A stretch of 37,098 nucleotides of DNA from an uncultured Faecalibacterium sp. (GTDB lineage Bacteria > Bacillota > Clostridia > Oscillospirales > Ruminococcaceae): contig CAKSZF010000008.1 of the NCBI GenBank assembly GCA_934525405.1, forward strand, positions 1 through 37,098. Direction: 5' to 3'. The position numbers were made by a program, and so were the translations under genes. Every line of letters begins with the position of its first letter. The stretch's first letter is position 1. Positions 21,476 to 31,196 of this stretch are shown here, piece by piece. Under the pieces are notes generated by a model. It did not search any database and had not been told where the DNA came from. It worked only from the letters and a program-made list of their open reading frames with translations.

Positions 21476-23338
21476 ATGAACAAAAGAACATTGCACCGCC
21501 TTGTTTCCGTGCTTGCGGTACTGGCGCTGGGGTTGTCCCTGCTGACCGGATGCGGCACAAAGAGCGTGGAGCAGGTACAGGAGCAGGAGGATGCCCAGAC
21601 CATTCAGGTGTATCTGTGGACCAATAGCCTGTACGAAATCTATGCGCCCTATGTCCAGTCCCAGCTGCCGGACGTGAACATTGAGTTCATCGTGGGCAAC
21701 AACGATCTGGATTTTTATAAGTTTTTGCAGCAGAACGGCGGTCTGCCGGATATCATCACCTGCTGCCGGTTCTCGCTGCACGATGCTGCCCCGCTGAAGG
21801 ACAGCCTGATGAACCTTGCCATGACCAACGAGGCAGGCGCGGTGTACAACGCCTACCTTAACAGCTTTAAAAACGAGGATGGCAGCGTGAGCTGGCTACC
21901 GGTCTGCGCGGATGCCCACGGCTTTGTGGTCAACCGCAGCCTTTTTGAGCAGTACGATATCCCCCTGCCCACCGATTACGCAAGCTTTGTGGCGGCCTGT
22001 CAGGCGTTTGAAGAGGCAGGCATCCGCGGCTTTACCGCCGATTATGCCTACGACTACACCTGCATGGAAACGCTGCAGGGGCTTTCCGCTGCCGAGCTTA
22101 CCACGACGGAAGGGCGCAAGTGGCGCACCGCTTACAGCGACCCTGCCAGCACTGTGCGGGTGGGTCTGGACGATGCCGTGTGGCCGGGTGCCTTTGAGCG
22201 GATGGAGCAGTTCATTCAGGATACGCACCTCACAGCAGACGACCTTGCACAGACTTACGATGACGTGATGAATCTGTTCCGGAACGGGGAGGTTGCCATG
22301 TACTTTGGCAGCTCTGCCGGGGTGAAGATGTTTCAGGACGAGGGCATCGACACGACCTTTTTGCCCTTCTTCAGCCAGAACGGCGAAAAGTGGATTATGA
22401 CCACCCCGTATTTCCAAGTCGCCCTGAACCGTGACCTCGAGCAGGACACCGCGCGCCGCGAAAAAGCCATGAAGGTGCTCAACGTCATGCTCTCCGAGGA
22501 GGCGCAGAACCGCATTATCTCCGACGGACAGGACGTGCTGAGCTACAGCCAGAACGTCCCCCTGCGCCTGACCGAGTACATGAAGGACGTGCGCGATGTG
22601 GTGGAAGAAAACCACATGTATATCCGCATTGCCTCCAACGATTTCTTTGCCATCTCTAAGGATGTTGTCTCCAAAATGATCGCGGGCGAGCTTAACGCCC
22701 GGCAGGCGTATCAGGCGTTCAACGCCCAGCTTCTCGCCGAGGAAGCGCCCGCTGCGGACGAGACCGTGCTGACCAGCGGGCAGAGCTATTCCAATGTGTT
22801 CCACGCAAACGGCGGCAATGCTGCCTTCTCCGTTATGGCAAACACGCTGCGCGGCGTTTACGGCACGGATGTGCTGCTTGCCACCGCAAACAGCTTCACC
22901 GGCAGTGTGCTGAAGGCAGATTATAACCAGAAAATGGCGGCTTCTATGATCATGCCCAACGGTCTGATGTCCCGCCAGCGCACCATGACCGGCGCCGAGT
23001 TGAAGGAAGTTGTCCGCGCCTTTGTGGAAGGCTGCGAGGGCGGCTTTGTGCCCTTCAACCGCGGTTCTCTGCCGGTGGTCAGCGGCATTGCCGTGGAGGT
23101 AAAAGAGGCAAGCGGCAGCTATACCCTGACCGGCATCACCCGCAACGGGCAGCCGCTGAAGGACGACGACACCGTTACCGTGACCTGCCTTGCACCGGAA
23201 AAGCAGATGGAAGCCATGCTTGCCAGCGAATGCGGCACGTCTGCGGGCGAAGATACATGGGTGAAAAACACATGGCGCGATTATGCTTCCGGCGGCGCAG
23301 CGCTTGCAGAGCCTGAAAACTATATGACACTGAGGTGA
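21476..23338 (+). CDS. Lipoprotein with solute-binding and 5'-nucleotidase-C-like domains
   Basis: This 620-residue protein has a lipoprotein signal ([11 protein letters not shown], cysteine near 25). A family 1 extracellular solute-binding domain (about 38-420) contains [31 protein letters not shown] and a [14 protein letters not shown] segment. The C-terminal region (about 436-600; [59 protein letters not shown]) resembles the substrate-binding C-domain of 5'-nucleotidases without the metal-binding catalytic domain. No ABC permease follows; instead a hybrid kinase gene begins six bases after its stop. It is therefore probably a ligand-binding co-sensor, not an importer component. ATG 21476 is preferred over the TTG three bases earlier. 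Confidence 0.75.
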   Translation: MNKRTLHRLVSVLAVLALGLSLLTGCGTKSVEQVQEQEDAQTIQVYLWTNSLYEIYAPYVQSQLPDVNIEFIVGNNDLDFYKFLQQNGGLPDIITCCRFSLHDAAPLKDSLMNLAMTNEAGAVYNAYLNSFKNEDGSVSWLPVCADAHGFVVNRSLFEQYDIPLPTDYASFVAACQAFEEAGIRGFTADYAYDYTCMETLQGLSAAELTTTEGRKWRTAYSDPASTVRVGLDDAVWPGAFERMEQFIQDTHLTADDLAQTYDDVMNLFRNGEVAMYFGSSAGVKMFQDEGIDTTFLPFFSQNGEKWIMTTPYFQVALNRDLEQDTARREKAMKVLNVMLSEEAQNRIISDGQDVLSYSQNVPLRLTEYMKDVRDVVEENHMYIRIASNDFFAISKDVVSKMIAGELNARQAYQAFNAQLLAEEAPAADETVLTSGQSYSNVFHANGGNAAFSVMANTLRGVYGTDVLLATANSFTGSVLKADYNQKMAASMIMPNGLMSRQRTMTGAELKEVVRAFVEGCEGGFVPFNRGSLPVVSGIAVEVKEASGSYTLTGITRNGQPLKDDDTVTVTCLAPEKQMEAMLASECGTSAGEDTWVKNTWRDYASGGAALAEPENYMTLR

Positions 23339-23343
23339 ACGGA

Positions 23344-26292
23344 ATGGCAGACGAAAAGCACGAACCCAAGCGCAGCCGCCATCCCCGGCAAAAATGGCTG
23401 CCTGCCGCCTGTGCCATCCTTCTGCTGATTTTGCTGGCAGTCTGGCTCAGCGTGCGGTACATCTCGTTTGTGTCGCAGACTATTTATCAGGAAAGCACTA
23501 CGCATCTGGAAGAGGTGCTGCATAAATCCAACAATATGCTCAGCGAGATGGTGCGCAAAAATGTGACCTATCTGCATCTGTACAACGGCTTTTTGAAAAA
23601 TACCTCGGACGAGGACAAAATTCAGACGTATATCGAGGCAGCGCAGCAGAATACCGGATTTGCCGACTTTTACTTTCTTACCTACGACGGCAACTACATG
23701 ACCGTGACCGGGGAGACCGGCTATCTTGGCCTGCAGACCAATCTGGACGAAAAGCTCGCCCATGATGAGGATGTCGTTGTGAACACGGCGCTGCCCGGCA
23801 AGCCCCAGATGCTTGCGTTCATCTGTCCCGAAACGCAGGGCAGCTACCGGGGCTTTGCCTACGATGCCATCGCCATCTCTTATTATAATGATGCGGTGCT
23901 GACGCTGCTGGACAACTCTGCCTTTGAGGGCAATGCCAGCAACTATGTGCTCTACCCGGATGGGCGGGTGGTCATCGATAATTCCGTAAACCGCAAGGAG
24001 ACCGTTTACAACTTTATTGCGATGCTGCGTGACCATTCCAATCTTTCCGAGGAACAGATCACGGAGTTGTCCAATGCCTTTGCGCAGGGCAGCAGCGGAA
24101 ACCTGAGGGTAAAGCTGGGCGACACCAGCTATTATCTGGTCTACGAGGGCACAGCGGTCCAGAACTGGACGATGCTGGGGCTTGTCCCGGTCAGCATTGT
24201 CAATGCCAATCTGGACGAGCTGTGGTTCCGCACGGCGCAGATCGTGGCGGGCATCGCCGCCGGTCTTGCGCTGCTGATCATTCTGCTCATCGTGCGCAGA
24301 AGCCATGTCACCCTGCGCCGGAAGAATACCGAGATCTTGTACCGGGACGAGCTGTTCCAAAAGCTCTCGCTGAACGTGGACGATGTTTTCCTGATGGTGG
24401 ACGTAAAGACCATCAAGGCGGATTATGTCAGTCCGAATATCGAGCGTCTGTTGGGTGTGCCGGAGGATGAAGCTCGGCGGGATATCCATACTCTGGATAG
24501 GCTGCACCCGAAAGACGCTCCGGGACATGGCAAAAACCTTCTGGAAGGGCTTCTCAGCGGGGAACAGCGCGAATGGGATACGGAGTATGAGCATCTGGAG
24601 ACTAAGGAACGGCGCTGGTTCCACATCATTGCCATAGGCAGCGAGGTGGAGGGCAGAGCCAAGTATATCCTTGTTATGTCCGACCGCACCGCCGATAAGC
24701 AGGTGAATCAGGCGCTTTCCGATGCCGTTGCTGCTGCCGAGACAGCCAACCGCGCCAAGAGCACCTTCCTTTCCAATATGTCCCACGATATCCGCACCCC
24801 CATGAACGCCATCATCGGCTTTACCACGCTGGCGCTCAGTAATATCGACGATACAGAGCGGGTGAAGGATTATCTTGGCAAGACCCTTGCATCCAGCAAC
24901 CATCTGCTCTCCCTCATCAACGATGTGCTGGATATGAGCCGCATTGAAAGCGGAAAGATCCATCTGGAAGAGGTGGAAGTCAACCTTTCGGATGTGCTGC
25001 ACGATCTAAAAACCATCGTCAGCGGGCAAATTTACGCAAAGCAGCTGGAGCTTTACATGGACGTCATGGACGTGACCGACGAGGACGTCTATTGCGACAA
25101 GACCCGGCTGAACCAGATCTTGCTGAACCTGCTGTCCAACGCCATCAAGTTCACCCCGGCGGGCGGCACGGTTTCGATGCGGGTGCGGCAGCTTGCCGGT
25201 AAGGTGCATGGCTGCGGACAGTACGAGTTCCGCATCAAGGATAACGGCATCGGTATGAGCCCGGAGTTTGCCCAAAGGATCTTTGAGCCCTTCGAGCGGG
25301 AGCGCACCTCCACGGTAAGCCGTATTCAGGGCACCGGACTTGGCATGGCCATCACCAAAAACATCGTGGATATGATGGGCGGCACCATCAAGGTGCAGAC
25401 GGCGCAGGGCAAGGGCACCGAGTTTATCGTTTGCGTGCCCATGCGCGCACAGACCGAGCAGCGCCCAGTGGAAAAGATCACCGAGCTGGAAGGCCTGAAG
25501 GCGCTGGTGGTGGACGACGACTTCAACACCTGCGACAGCGTGACGAAGATGCTGGTCAAGGTGGGTATGCGCGCCGAGTGGACGCTTTCCGGCAAGGAGG
25601 CGGTGCTGCGTGCGCGGCAGGCCCTTGAGATGAGCGATGTCTACCACGCCTATATCATCGACTGGCGTCTGCCGGATATGAACGGCATCGAGGTCACGCG
25701 TCAGATCCGCAGCCTGCACGATGATACGCCTATTATCATCCTGACCGCCTACGACTGGTCTGATATTGAGGTGGAGGCAAAGGCTGCCGGTGTGACCGCC
25801 TTCTGCTCCAAGCCCATGTTCATGTCCGACCTGCGCGAGACCCTGATGAGCGCCCTCGGGCAGAAGCAGACGGATGCGGCGCAGGGGCTTTTGCCGGAAA
25901 AGAACGCCGATTTCAAGGGTAAGCAGATCCTGTTGGTGGAGGACAACGAGCTGAACCGCGAGATCGCGCAGGAAATTCTGCGTGAGTACGGCTTCCATGT
26001 CGATTCGGCTGAAAATGGCGCAGTGGCGGTGGAAAAGGTGAGCACTGCCGCGCCGGGCAGCTATGATCTGGTGCTGATGGACGTGCAGATGCCGATCATG
26101 GATGGCTATACCGCCACTCGGCAGATCCGCGCACTGGACGACCCGGCCCGGGCTAAGCTCCCGATCATTGCTATGACTGCCAATGCATTCGACGAGGATC
26201 GCCGCAACGCCTTGGATAGCGGCATGAATGGCTTTTTGTCTAAGCCCATCGTGATCGGCGACCTTGTGCAGGAGCTGCACAAAATTTTGTGA
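23344..26292 (+). CDS. Hybrid sensor histidine kinase with two receiver domains
   Basis: This 982-residue protein has a short basic tail and a first membrane helix (about 18-38). An extracytoplasmic Cache-like domain follows (about 45-295), then a second helix (about 298-318) and a PAS domain (about 332-450). HisKA has phospho-acceptor H481 in [12 protein letters not shown], and HATPase_c has [22 protein letters not shown] and GTGLGMAI. The first receiver has D773 ([12 protein letters not shown]) and the second D913 ([13 protein letters not shown]). No output DNA-binding domain is present, so a separate Hpt or response regulator is needed; the neighbouring YesN protein is unlikely by family. 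GTG 23335 overlaps the upstream stop, but ATG 23344 has better spacing from GAGGTG. Confidence 0.93.
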   Translation: MADEKHEPKRSRHPRQKWLPAACAILLLILLAVWLSVRYISFVSQTIYQESTTHLEEVLHKSNNMLSEMVRKNVTYLHLYNGFLKNTSDEDKIQTYIEAAQQNTGFADFYFLTYDGNYMTVTGETGYLGLQTNLDEKLAHDEDVVVNTALPGKPQMLAFICPETQGSYRGFAYDAIAISYYNDAVLTLLDNSAFEGNASNYVLYPDGRVVIDNSVNRKETVYNFIAMLRDHSNLSEEQITELSNAFAQGSSGNLRVKLGDTSYYLVYEGTAVQNWTMLGLVPVSIVNANLDELWFRTAQIVAGIAAGLALLIILLIVRRSHVTLRRKNTEILYRDELFQKLSLNVDDVFLMVDVKTIKADYVSPNIERLLGVPEDEARRDIHTLDRLHPKDAPGHGKNLLEGLLSGEQREWDTEYEHLETKERRWFHIIAIGSEVEGRAKYILVMSDRTADKQVNQALSDAVAAAETANRAKSTFLSNMSHDIRTPMNAIIGFTTLALSNIDDTERVKDYLGKTLASSNHLLSLINDVLDMSRIESGKIHLEEVEVNLSDVLHDLKTIVSGQIYAKQLELYMDVMDVTDEDVYCDKTRLNQILLNLLSNAIKFTPAGGTVSMRVRQLAGKVHGCGQYEFRIKDNGIGMSPEFAQRIFEPFERERTSTVSRIQGTGLGMAITKNIVDMMGGTIKVQTAQGKGTEFIVCVPMRAQTEQRPVEKITELEGLKALVVDDDFNTCDSVTKMLVKVGMRAEWTLSGKEAVLRARQALEMSDVYHAYIIDWRLPDMNGIEVTRQIRSLHDDTPIIILTAYDWSDIEVEAKAAGVTAFCSKPMFMSDLRETLMSALGQKQTDAAQGLLPEKNADFKGKQILLVEDNELNREIAQEILREYGFHVDSAENGAVAVEKVSTAAPGSYDLVLMDVQMPIMDGYTATRQIRALDDPARAKLPIIAMTANAFDEDRRNALDSGMNGFLSKPIVIGDLVQELHKIL

Positions 26293-26324
26293 ACCAACCG
26301 CCGGTCAGGTGAATAAAAAAGAAT

Positions 26325-26388
26325 GCACCCGCAGCATTTGCGCCTGGAGCCCAAAACCTCTGAAAAGCCTGCTGCGGGTGCTTTTTTG
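26325..26388 (+). terminator. Terminator of the hybrid kinase operon
   Basis: 12-bp stem GCACCCGCAGCA/TGCTGCGGGTGC (26325-26336 with 26370-26381), a 33-base loop and a following T6 run. Confidence 0.85.
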
Positions 26389-26411
26389 TTTCCATTGTCT
26401 TTAAAAAATGC

Positions 26412-26461
26412 TTGACAACGGGAATCTTTTTGATTATAGTGTAACTAACAAATATTAGTTA
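26412..26461 (+). promoter_or_regulatory. tetR promoter with palindromic operator
   Basis: TTGACA (26412-26417), 17 bases, TATAGT (26435-26440). Immediately after lies TAACTAACAAATATTAGTTA (26442-26461), two perfect 7-bp arms around 6 bases, covering the start site. Classic layout for TetR autorepression. Confidence 0.75.
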
Positions 26462-26478
26462 GCAAAGGGCGAAGGAAA

Positions 26479-27108
26479 ATGGAAGATACCAAGCAGCGCA
26501 TTCTGGAAAAATCTCTGGAACTGTTTTCGACCAAAGGGTATGACGCGGTCAGTGTTGGCGAAATTGCAAAGGCGGTCGGCATCAAGGCGCCCTCGCTGTA
26601 CAATCATTTCCCCAGCAAGCAGGCCATTTTTGATGCGATTTTGAAAATAACTTCGGCGCACTACCAAAAAGACACCGCTGAGATCTCGGTCCATGTACAG
26701 GATTCCCAAAAGGATATTCCGGTGTTCTCTCACATCTCGGAAGAATTGTTGGTAGAGAAAGTCCGGCAGATTTTCCTCTATTCGCTGCACGATAAAACCA
26801 TCAGCCAGTTCCGCCGGATGATGACGCTTGAGCAGTTCCGCTCCCCCAAATTTGCCGAACTGCTTTCTAAACGCTATGTGGATTGGATGATCTCCTACCA
26901 TGCAGGCATCTTCCGTGTGCTGGTTGCAAACGGCGAACTGCGAAACGAAGACCCGGATACGCTGGCGTGGATGTATGTTTCACCCATCATTGTCCTGCTG
27001 AGTGTCTGCGACCGTCAGCCGGAACGGGAAGCCGAAAGCCTTGCAAAGCTGGATGCTCATGTAAGGCTATTCTTCCGTACCTTTAACATCGAGGGAGGTG
27101 AAAAATAA
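26479..27108 (+). CDS. TetR/AcrR family transcriptional regulator
   Basis: This 209-residue protein has the N-terminal TetR helix-turn-helix (about residues 1-50: TKQRILEKSLELFSTKGYDAVSV, IAKAVGIKAPSLYNHFPSKQAIFDAI) and an all-helical ligand-binding C-terminus. It has a strong palindromic operator over its own promoter. Such regulators normally neighbour an efflux or ABC system, but here the next gene is unrelated. The codons just before its stop contain GGGAGGTGAAAAA, a good ribosome binding site leading to no gene, which suggests that the original downstream target was lost. Confidence 0.88.
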   Translation: MEDTKQRILEKSLELFSTKGYDAVSVGEIAKAVGIKAPSLYNHFPSKQAIFDAILKITSAHYQKDTAEISVHVQDSQKDIPVFSHISEELLVEKVRQIFLYSLHDKTISQFRRMMTLEQFRSPKFAELLSKRYVDWMISYHAGIFRVLVANGELRNEDPDTLAWMYVSPIIVLLSVCDRQPEREAESLAKLDAHVRLFFRTFNIEGGEK

Positions 27109-27146
27109 AGGAATTTTATATTGAAGTAGAAAAACGCCATAAATGC

Positions 27147-27242
27147 TATAATCAAAGGAGAACTTTTTGAAACATACAACATTTGCACTGGGACTTGTGG
27201 GCTGACCGGGAGGTCTGGCAATACCACAAGCCACGCCTCCCG
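27147..27242 (+). promoter_or_regulatory. Promoter and pseudoknot-capable leader of the RNHCP operon
   Basis: Extended -10 TGCTATAAT (TATAAT 27147-27152). In the leader, CTTGTGG (27194-27200) can pair with CCACAAG (27224-27230), and CGGGAGG (27207-27213) with CCTCCCG (27236-27242). The two 7-bp stems interleave, giving an H-type pseudoknot or two mutually exclusive hairpins. There is no T-run, so any control would be translational. No known riboswitch was recognised. Confidence 0.5.
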
Positions 27243-27279
27243 AGGACGAACAGACACAAATCTTCAGGAGGACGATACC

Positions 27280-27705
27280 ATGAATCGTGAAAATAAACGT
27301 AAGACCTTTGAAAAAGGTTACTATAAGACCCACGCCTGCAACGATACCTTTACCTGCAAAGTCTGCGGACGGGTCTGCACCCCGCAAAATGCCGGGAGCG
27401 ACCACCGCAACCATTGCCCCAACTGCCTGTCCAGCCTTCATGTGGACGAAGAACCCGGCGACCGTGCCTCCGACTGCGGCGGCATCATGGAGCCGGTGGC
27501 CGTCTGGGTACGCAAGGGCGGCGAGTGGGCCATCATCCACCGCTGCAAACGCTGCGGAAAACTCAGCTCCAACCGGGTGGCGGCAGACGACAACCCCATG
27601 AAGCTCATGAGCATTGCCATGAAGCCGCTGTGCTCTCCGCCGTTCCCGCTGGACTATATTGAGGAAATGACCGCCTTGATGGGCGGCGATGGACGGATGC
27701 GGTAA
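27280..27705 (+). CDS. RNHCP domain protein
   Basis: This 141-residue protein has three CxxC-type metal-binding pairs: CKVCGRVC (about 27-34), CPNC inside the name-giving DHRNHCPNCLSSLH (about 42-55) and CKRCGK (about 88-93). The family is a small zinc-ribbon-like protein of unknown function, common in Firmicutes and Actinobacteria. CAGGAGG lies 7-13 bases before the ATG. It is the first gene of an operon with the YoaP-domain and GNAT genes, spaced about 20 bases apart, and its leader is structured. Confidence 0.87.
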   Translation: MNRENKRKTFEKGYYKTHACNDTFTCKVCGRVCTPQNAGSDHRNHCPNCLSSLHVDEEPGDRASDCGGIMEPVAVWVRKGGEWAIIHRCKRCGKLSSNRVAADDNPMKLMSIAMKPLCSPPFPLDYIEEMTALMGGDGRMR

Positions 27706-27725
27706 GCCGCAGGAGGAACCACAAG

Positions 27726-28472
27726 ATGGACTATATCAGAGTTACCAAAGAAAACATCGACAGGGAACACATCTGCTGTGCCATGTCCGGCAAACAGAGC
27801 CTTGCCAAGAAGGAATGGCTCAAGCAGCGCTTTGAGGAGGGGCTTGTTTTTTACCGCAGTGCAGAGCGCGGCAAGTGCTTTATCGAGTACATCCCGGCAG
27901 AAAACGCATGGGTGCCCATTGATGCGGCAGGCTGGCTTTATATCAACTGTCTGTGGGTCTCCGGCTCCATGAAGGGGCACGGCTATTCCGGCGAACTGCT
28001 GGAAGAATGCCTTCGGGATGCCAAGGCGCAGGGCAAAAACGGCGTTTGCATTCTGTGTGCAGAGGGACGCAAACGGGAGTTTCTCGCTGACCCCAAGTTT
28101 TTGACCCATAAGGGCTTTAAGGTCTCGGACATCTCCGATTGCGGGATCAACCTCATGTACTTTCCCCTTGCAGAGAGTGCCCAGCCGCCAAAATTCAAGG
28201 CCTGCGCCAAGCATCCAAAGGTGGAGAAAAACGGCTTTGTCCTTTATTATACTGACCAGTGCCCCTACACCTATTATTGGGTGCCAAAGGTGCTGGAAAC
28301 TGCAAAGGAACATGGGATTCCGTTCAAAGCCATCCACATCACCGAGAAAGAGACGGCGCAGAATGTGCCTGCACCCGTTACAACATACGCATTGTTCCGG
28401 GACGGAAAGTTTGTGACCCAGGGCATCCAGTCGGACAAGAAATTTTTGAAATTAGCAGGCGCAGCGGATTGA
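27726..28472 (+). CDS. N-acetyltransferase with YoaP domain
   Basis: This 248-residue protein has an N-terminal GNAT domain (about residues 1-145; the acetyl-CoA loop is approximated by GSMKGHGYSGELLEECLRDAK) and a C-terminal YoaP domain of thioredoxin-like character (about 160-240; VLYYTDQCPYTYYWVPKVLETAK and TTYALFRDGKFVTQ). A Cys-Pro-Tyr-Thr replaces the usual CxxC. Substrates are unknown. AGGAGG precedes the ATG, 20 bases after the RNHCP gene, and the same operon continues with a GNAT gene. Confidence 0.87.
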   Translation: MDYIRVTKENIDREHICCAMSGKQSLAKKEWLKQRFEEGLVFYRSAERGKCFIEYIPAENAWVPIDAAGWLYINCLWVSGSMKGHGYSGELLEECLRDAKAQGKNGVCILCAEGRKREFLADPKFLTHKGFKVSDISDCGINLMYFPLAESAQPPKFKACAKHPKVEKNGFVLYYTDQCPYTYYWVPKVLETAKEHGIPFKAIHITEKETAQNVPAPVTTYALFRDGKFVTQGIQSDKKFLKLAGAAD

Positions 28473-28490
28473 AGGATTCAGGAGGAAAAA

Positions 28491-29036
28491 ATGAAATACG
28501 ATCAAACGATTATCACTCCAAAAGGACTGGAAGTCCACATTCGAAACGGCGTGGCATCCGATGGAAGCGCTGTGCTTGAAAACTTTAATTTGACACACGC
28601 AGAAACAGATTATCTGCTGAGTTATCCCGATGAAAATCACTTTGGTGCAGAACAGGAAAGCTGCTACTTGGAGAAAAAGGCAACCAGCCCGAATGAGATC
28701 GAACTGATCGCCTTTGTGGACGGTAAAGTGGCAGGAACTGCTGGGATCGATGCCATCGGAGCGCAGTATAAAGTGGCGCATCGTGCCGAATTTGGCGTCA
28801 GCATCCTAAAAGAGTATTGGGGTCTGGGTATCGGGCGAGCCTTGATGGAAGCCTGTATCCATTGCGCTAAAACCGCCGGATACGCTCAGTTGGAGCTGGA
28901 GGTAGTGGCGGAAAACACTAGAGCGATCTCCATGTACCAGACGGCAGGATTTGTGGAATATGGCAGAAACCCAAAAGGTTTTCGCTCTCGGAACGCAGGA
29001 TATCAGGAACTGATCTCCATGCGGCTGGAATTGTAA
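28491..29036 (+). CDS. GNAT family N-acetyltransferase
   Basis: This 181-residue protein is a GNAT acetyltransferase. Core strands lead to EFGVSILKEYWGLGIGRALMEA (about 102-123), where GLGIGRAL is the acetyl-CoA pyrophosphate loop. ELEVVAENTRAISMYQTAGFVEYGRNP follows near 142-166, typical of RimJ/RimL-like small enzymes. Protein N-terminus, amino-group or small-amine substrates are possible. GGAGG lies 6 bases upstream and 18 bases after the previous stop. A hairpin with a T-rich tail (29096-29138) ends the operon. Confidence 0.88.
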   Translation: MKYDQTIITPKGLEVHIRNGVASDGSAVLENFNLTHAETDYLLSYPDENHFGAEQESCYLEKKATSPNEIELIAFVDGKVAGTAGIDAIGAQYKVAHRAEFGVSILKEYWGLGIGRALMEACIHCAKTAGYAQLELEVVAENTRAISMYQTAGFVEYGRNPKGFRSRNAGYQELISMRLEL

Positions 29037-29095
29037 ATTCCAACACAATCCAACATAAAAGCAAAAAGGGGCTGTTACACAAGCTCCAACAAAAA

Positions 29096-29138
29096 ACCAG
29101 AGTTATTTAGCCAAAAGGCTTTACAACTCTGGTCTTTT
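29096..29138 (+). terminator. Terminator after the acetyltransferase operon
   Basis: ACCAGAGTT/AACTCTGGT (29096-29104 with 29125-29133) with an inner AGCC/GGCT stem, followed by CTTTTGCTTT. Confidence 0.75.
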
Positions 29139-29394
29139 GCTTTAACGTTAACAGTGTAACATGAAACGAATAAAGCAAGAACAGCATATCGAAATTCAGG
29201 AGAAAAGTCAACCGTTAAAATTTTGAATGCGGACAGAAATTCAAATCGACAAATATCATGCGCTCTGTCAGGCAAGCGTACAGTGTTCCTTGCCTCCCTC
29301 GTGTCTCCTGTAAAATCGAACTGAACCTTGAAAACAAAATATGGACGAAACACGTTTGATTTTTCCTTTCTCACTCAAAGAAAGAGAGATTGAA
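29139..29394. other. Gene-free interval upstream of the serine recombinase
   Basis: About 250 bases, AT-richer than the flanks. Short imperfect repeats of GAAATTCA are visible, and it may hold the recombinase promoter and the recombinase's own attachment site, but no core could be defined. Open frames on either strand look spurious. Confidence 0.4.
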
Positions 29395-31008
29395 ATGAAA
29401 AAACGCGTTTATACATTATACCGTGTTTCGACCAAAGGACAGGTCGAAAAGGATGACATCCCCATGCAGAAAGAAGCCTGCCGCAACTTTGCAGAAAGTC
29501 AGGGCTGGGAAATCGTCAAGGAATTTTCCGAAAAAGGAGTTTCCGGCTTTAAGAAGTCTGCCAAAGACCGTGATGAACTCCAGAAAATCCAACAGGCCGC
29601 AATGGAAGGCAAGTTTGACATTCTGCTGGTGTTCATGTTTGACCGTCTCGGCCGCCGTGACGATGAAACGCCCTTTATCGTAGAGTGGTTCACGAAGCAG
29701 GGTATCGAGGTCTGGAGCGTGAACGAGGGACAGCAGCGATTTGACACCCATGTGGACAAGCTAATGAACTACATCCGCTACTGGCAGGCATCCGGCGAAA
29801 GTCTGAAAACCTCTGTCCGTACCCGGACAAGGCTGGAACAGCTCACCGGGGAAGGCCACTATACAGGCGGCACCGTGGCTTTTGGCTACAAGCGTGTCCG
29901 CCTTGGTCGGGTGAACAAGAAGAATCAGGAAGTCTGCGACCTTGTGATTGATGAAGCGGAAGCTGAGATCGTCCGGCTGATTTTCCACAAGTACGTTTAC
30001 GAGGGCTACGGCGCACAGAAGTTGAGCCACTATCTTTATGAACAGGGAGTCGTAGGACGGAACAACAAAAACATTCCCAACACCAGCATCGTTCGGATGA
30101 TCAAGAATAAAGGATACACGGGATACCTCATCAACGGTGCGGTGGAAACCGAGTGCCCACAGCTCCGCATTATCGAACCAGAGCTGTTTGAGCAGGCACA
30201 GGAACTGCGGCAGGCACGCACTTGTGAGCGTGGCGGTACTTCACTGGGCACCAGCTCCAAAGCTCTGTTGACCGGGCTGGTTTACTGCGGTCACTGCGGC
30301 AACCGCTTGAGCCTGACCAGCAGCGGACGGACGCACACCTATGCCGATGGGCATACGGTGAAAGAAGTCCGGCCCCGGTATAGCTGCTTTTATAAGATCC
30401 GGCATCCGGGTGACTGCGATGGGCAGTCTGGCTACGGCGTTTCTAAGCTGGATTCCATCGTGGAAGAAGTTGTCCGGCAGATCTTCGCGCAGTTCCGGGA
30501 GGTTTCCCGGAAGAAGCTGCTGGAATCGGTCAAGACCAACGATGCCACCCGCATCCAGAAGAAAATCAAGAAATTTCAGAAGGACTTGGAAGCCAAGCAG
30601 AAAGAGCTGGACGACCTGAAAGCCGAAACCATTCTGGTCATCCGGGGCGTAAGTGCTTTGGACAAAGAACTGCTCGGCACACTGGTGGCCGAAGCAAAAG
30701 ACGCACTGGAAACTCTGGAAAAGCAGCTTGTTCAGGCACAGGAAGAATACGATGAAGCTACCAAGACGGCAAAGCGCAGTAACTACGTCTGCAACGAGCT
30801 GTTCACATGGGCGGATGTGTACGATACAGCCAACCACGATGAACGGCGCGCCATCTTGCAGCAGTTCATTAAGGAGATTCGCGTCCGAAAAGACTATGAA
30901 ATCTCGATCACCCTGAACGCCAGCTTCAACCAAGTGGAACAGCTCAAGGCTGTGTCATCCTACGATGGTGCGGAAATTTTTGAAGGAATTTCCGAGAAGG
31001 AGGCATAA
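29395..31008 (+). CDS. Large serine recombinase (site-specific integrase/transposase)
   Basis: This 537-residue protein has a resolvase catalytic domain (residues 1-145) with nucleophile S12 in YRVSTKGQ and the conserved arginines in FMFDRLGRRDDE. A Recombinase domain follows (about 160-265; GGTVAFGYKR). A zinc ribbon (GLVYCGHCGNRL about 297-308, with a later CFYKIRHPGDC) and a long C-terminal coiled coil (about 370-470) come last. Large serine recombinases insert and excise integrative or mobilisable elements. The start at 29395 gives MKKRVYTLYRVS with AGAGAG upstream; the longer frame adds unrelated residues. Its C-terminal frame ends about 190 bases from a tRNA fragment, although tRNA-targeting is more usual for tyrosine recombinases. 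Confidence 0.92.
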   Translation: MKKRVYTLYRVSTKGQVEKDDIPMQKEACRNFAESQGWEIVKEFSEKGVSGFKKSAKDRDELQKIQQAAMEGKFDILLVFMFDRLGRRDDETPFIVEWFTKQGIEVWSVNEGQQRFDTHVDKLMNYIRYWQASGESLKTSVRTRTRLEQLTGEGHYTGGTVAFGYKRVRLGRVNKKNQEVCDLVIDEAEAEIVRLIFHKYVYEGYGAQKLSHYLYEQGVVGRNNKNIPNTSIVRMIKNKGYTGYLINGAVETECPQLRIIEPELFEQAQELRQARTCERGGTSLGTSSKALLTGLVYCGHCGNRLSLTSSGRTHTYADGHTVKEVRPRYSCFYKIRHPGDCDGQSGYGVSKLDSIVEEVVRQIFAQFREVSRKKLLESVKTNDATRIQKKIKKFQKDLEAKQKELDDLKAETILVIRGVSALDKELLGTLVAEAKDALETLEKQLVQAQEEYDEATKTAKRSNYVCNELFTWADVYDTANHDERRAILQQFIKEIRVRKDYEISITLNASFNQVEQLKAVSSYDGAEIFEGISEKEA

Positions 31009-31065
31009 AAGCGATGCGCTTGCCCGCAGCACTCTGCAAAATGCAAAGAAAGAGACGTGAAAGCG

Positions 31066-31162
31066 ATGGATTTTCAAAAAGTACATTGATGACCCCACCC
31101 GGTTCGCATCCGACTTCAGGGCTCGGTGCCCGGCACGGTCCGCCAAAGTTTTTTGGGCATAA
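31066..31162 (+). pseudogene. Small frameshifted gene after the recombinase
   Basis: ATG at 31066 opens MDFQK and then meets a stop, but skipping the G at 31081 (after an A5 run) continues as YIDDPTRFASDFRARC and onward to a stop at 31160-31162. The whole would be 31 residues and reads like protein. It has a weak GAGACGTG ribosome binding site. A one-base insertion is the simplest explanation. Family not recognised. Confidence 0.35.
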
Positions 31163-31192
31163 AAAACGCCGCATCGTACAAAACGATGCGGC
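31161..31192 (-). terminator. Terminator downstream of the tRNA fragment
   Basis: GCCGCATCGT/ACGATGCGGC (31168-31177 with 31183-31192) followed on the minus strand by GTTTTTT. It is placed just after the tRNA 3' end, as in a native tRNA transcription unit. Confidence 0.85.
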
Positions 31193-31196
31193 AGAT

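Noticed and set aside
29075..29374. 99-codon minus-strand frame before the serine recombinase
   Set aside because: It ends by reading through the terminator hairpin of the acetyltransferase operon, lacks a ribosome binding site and shows no family motif.
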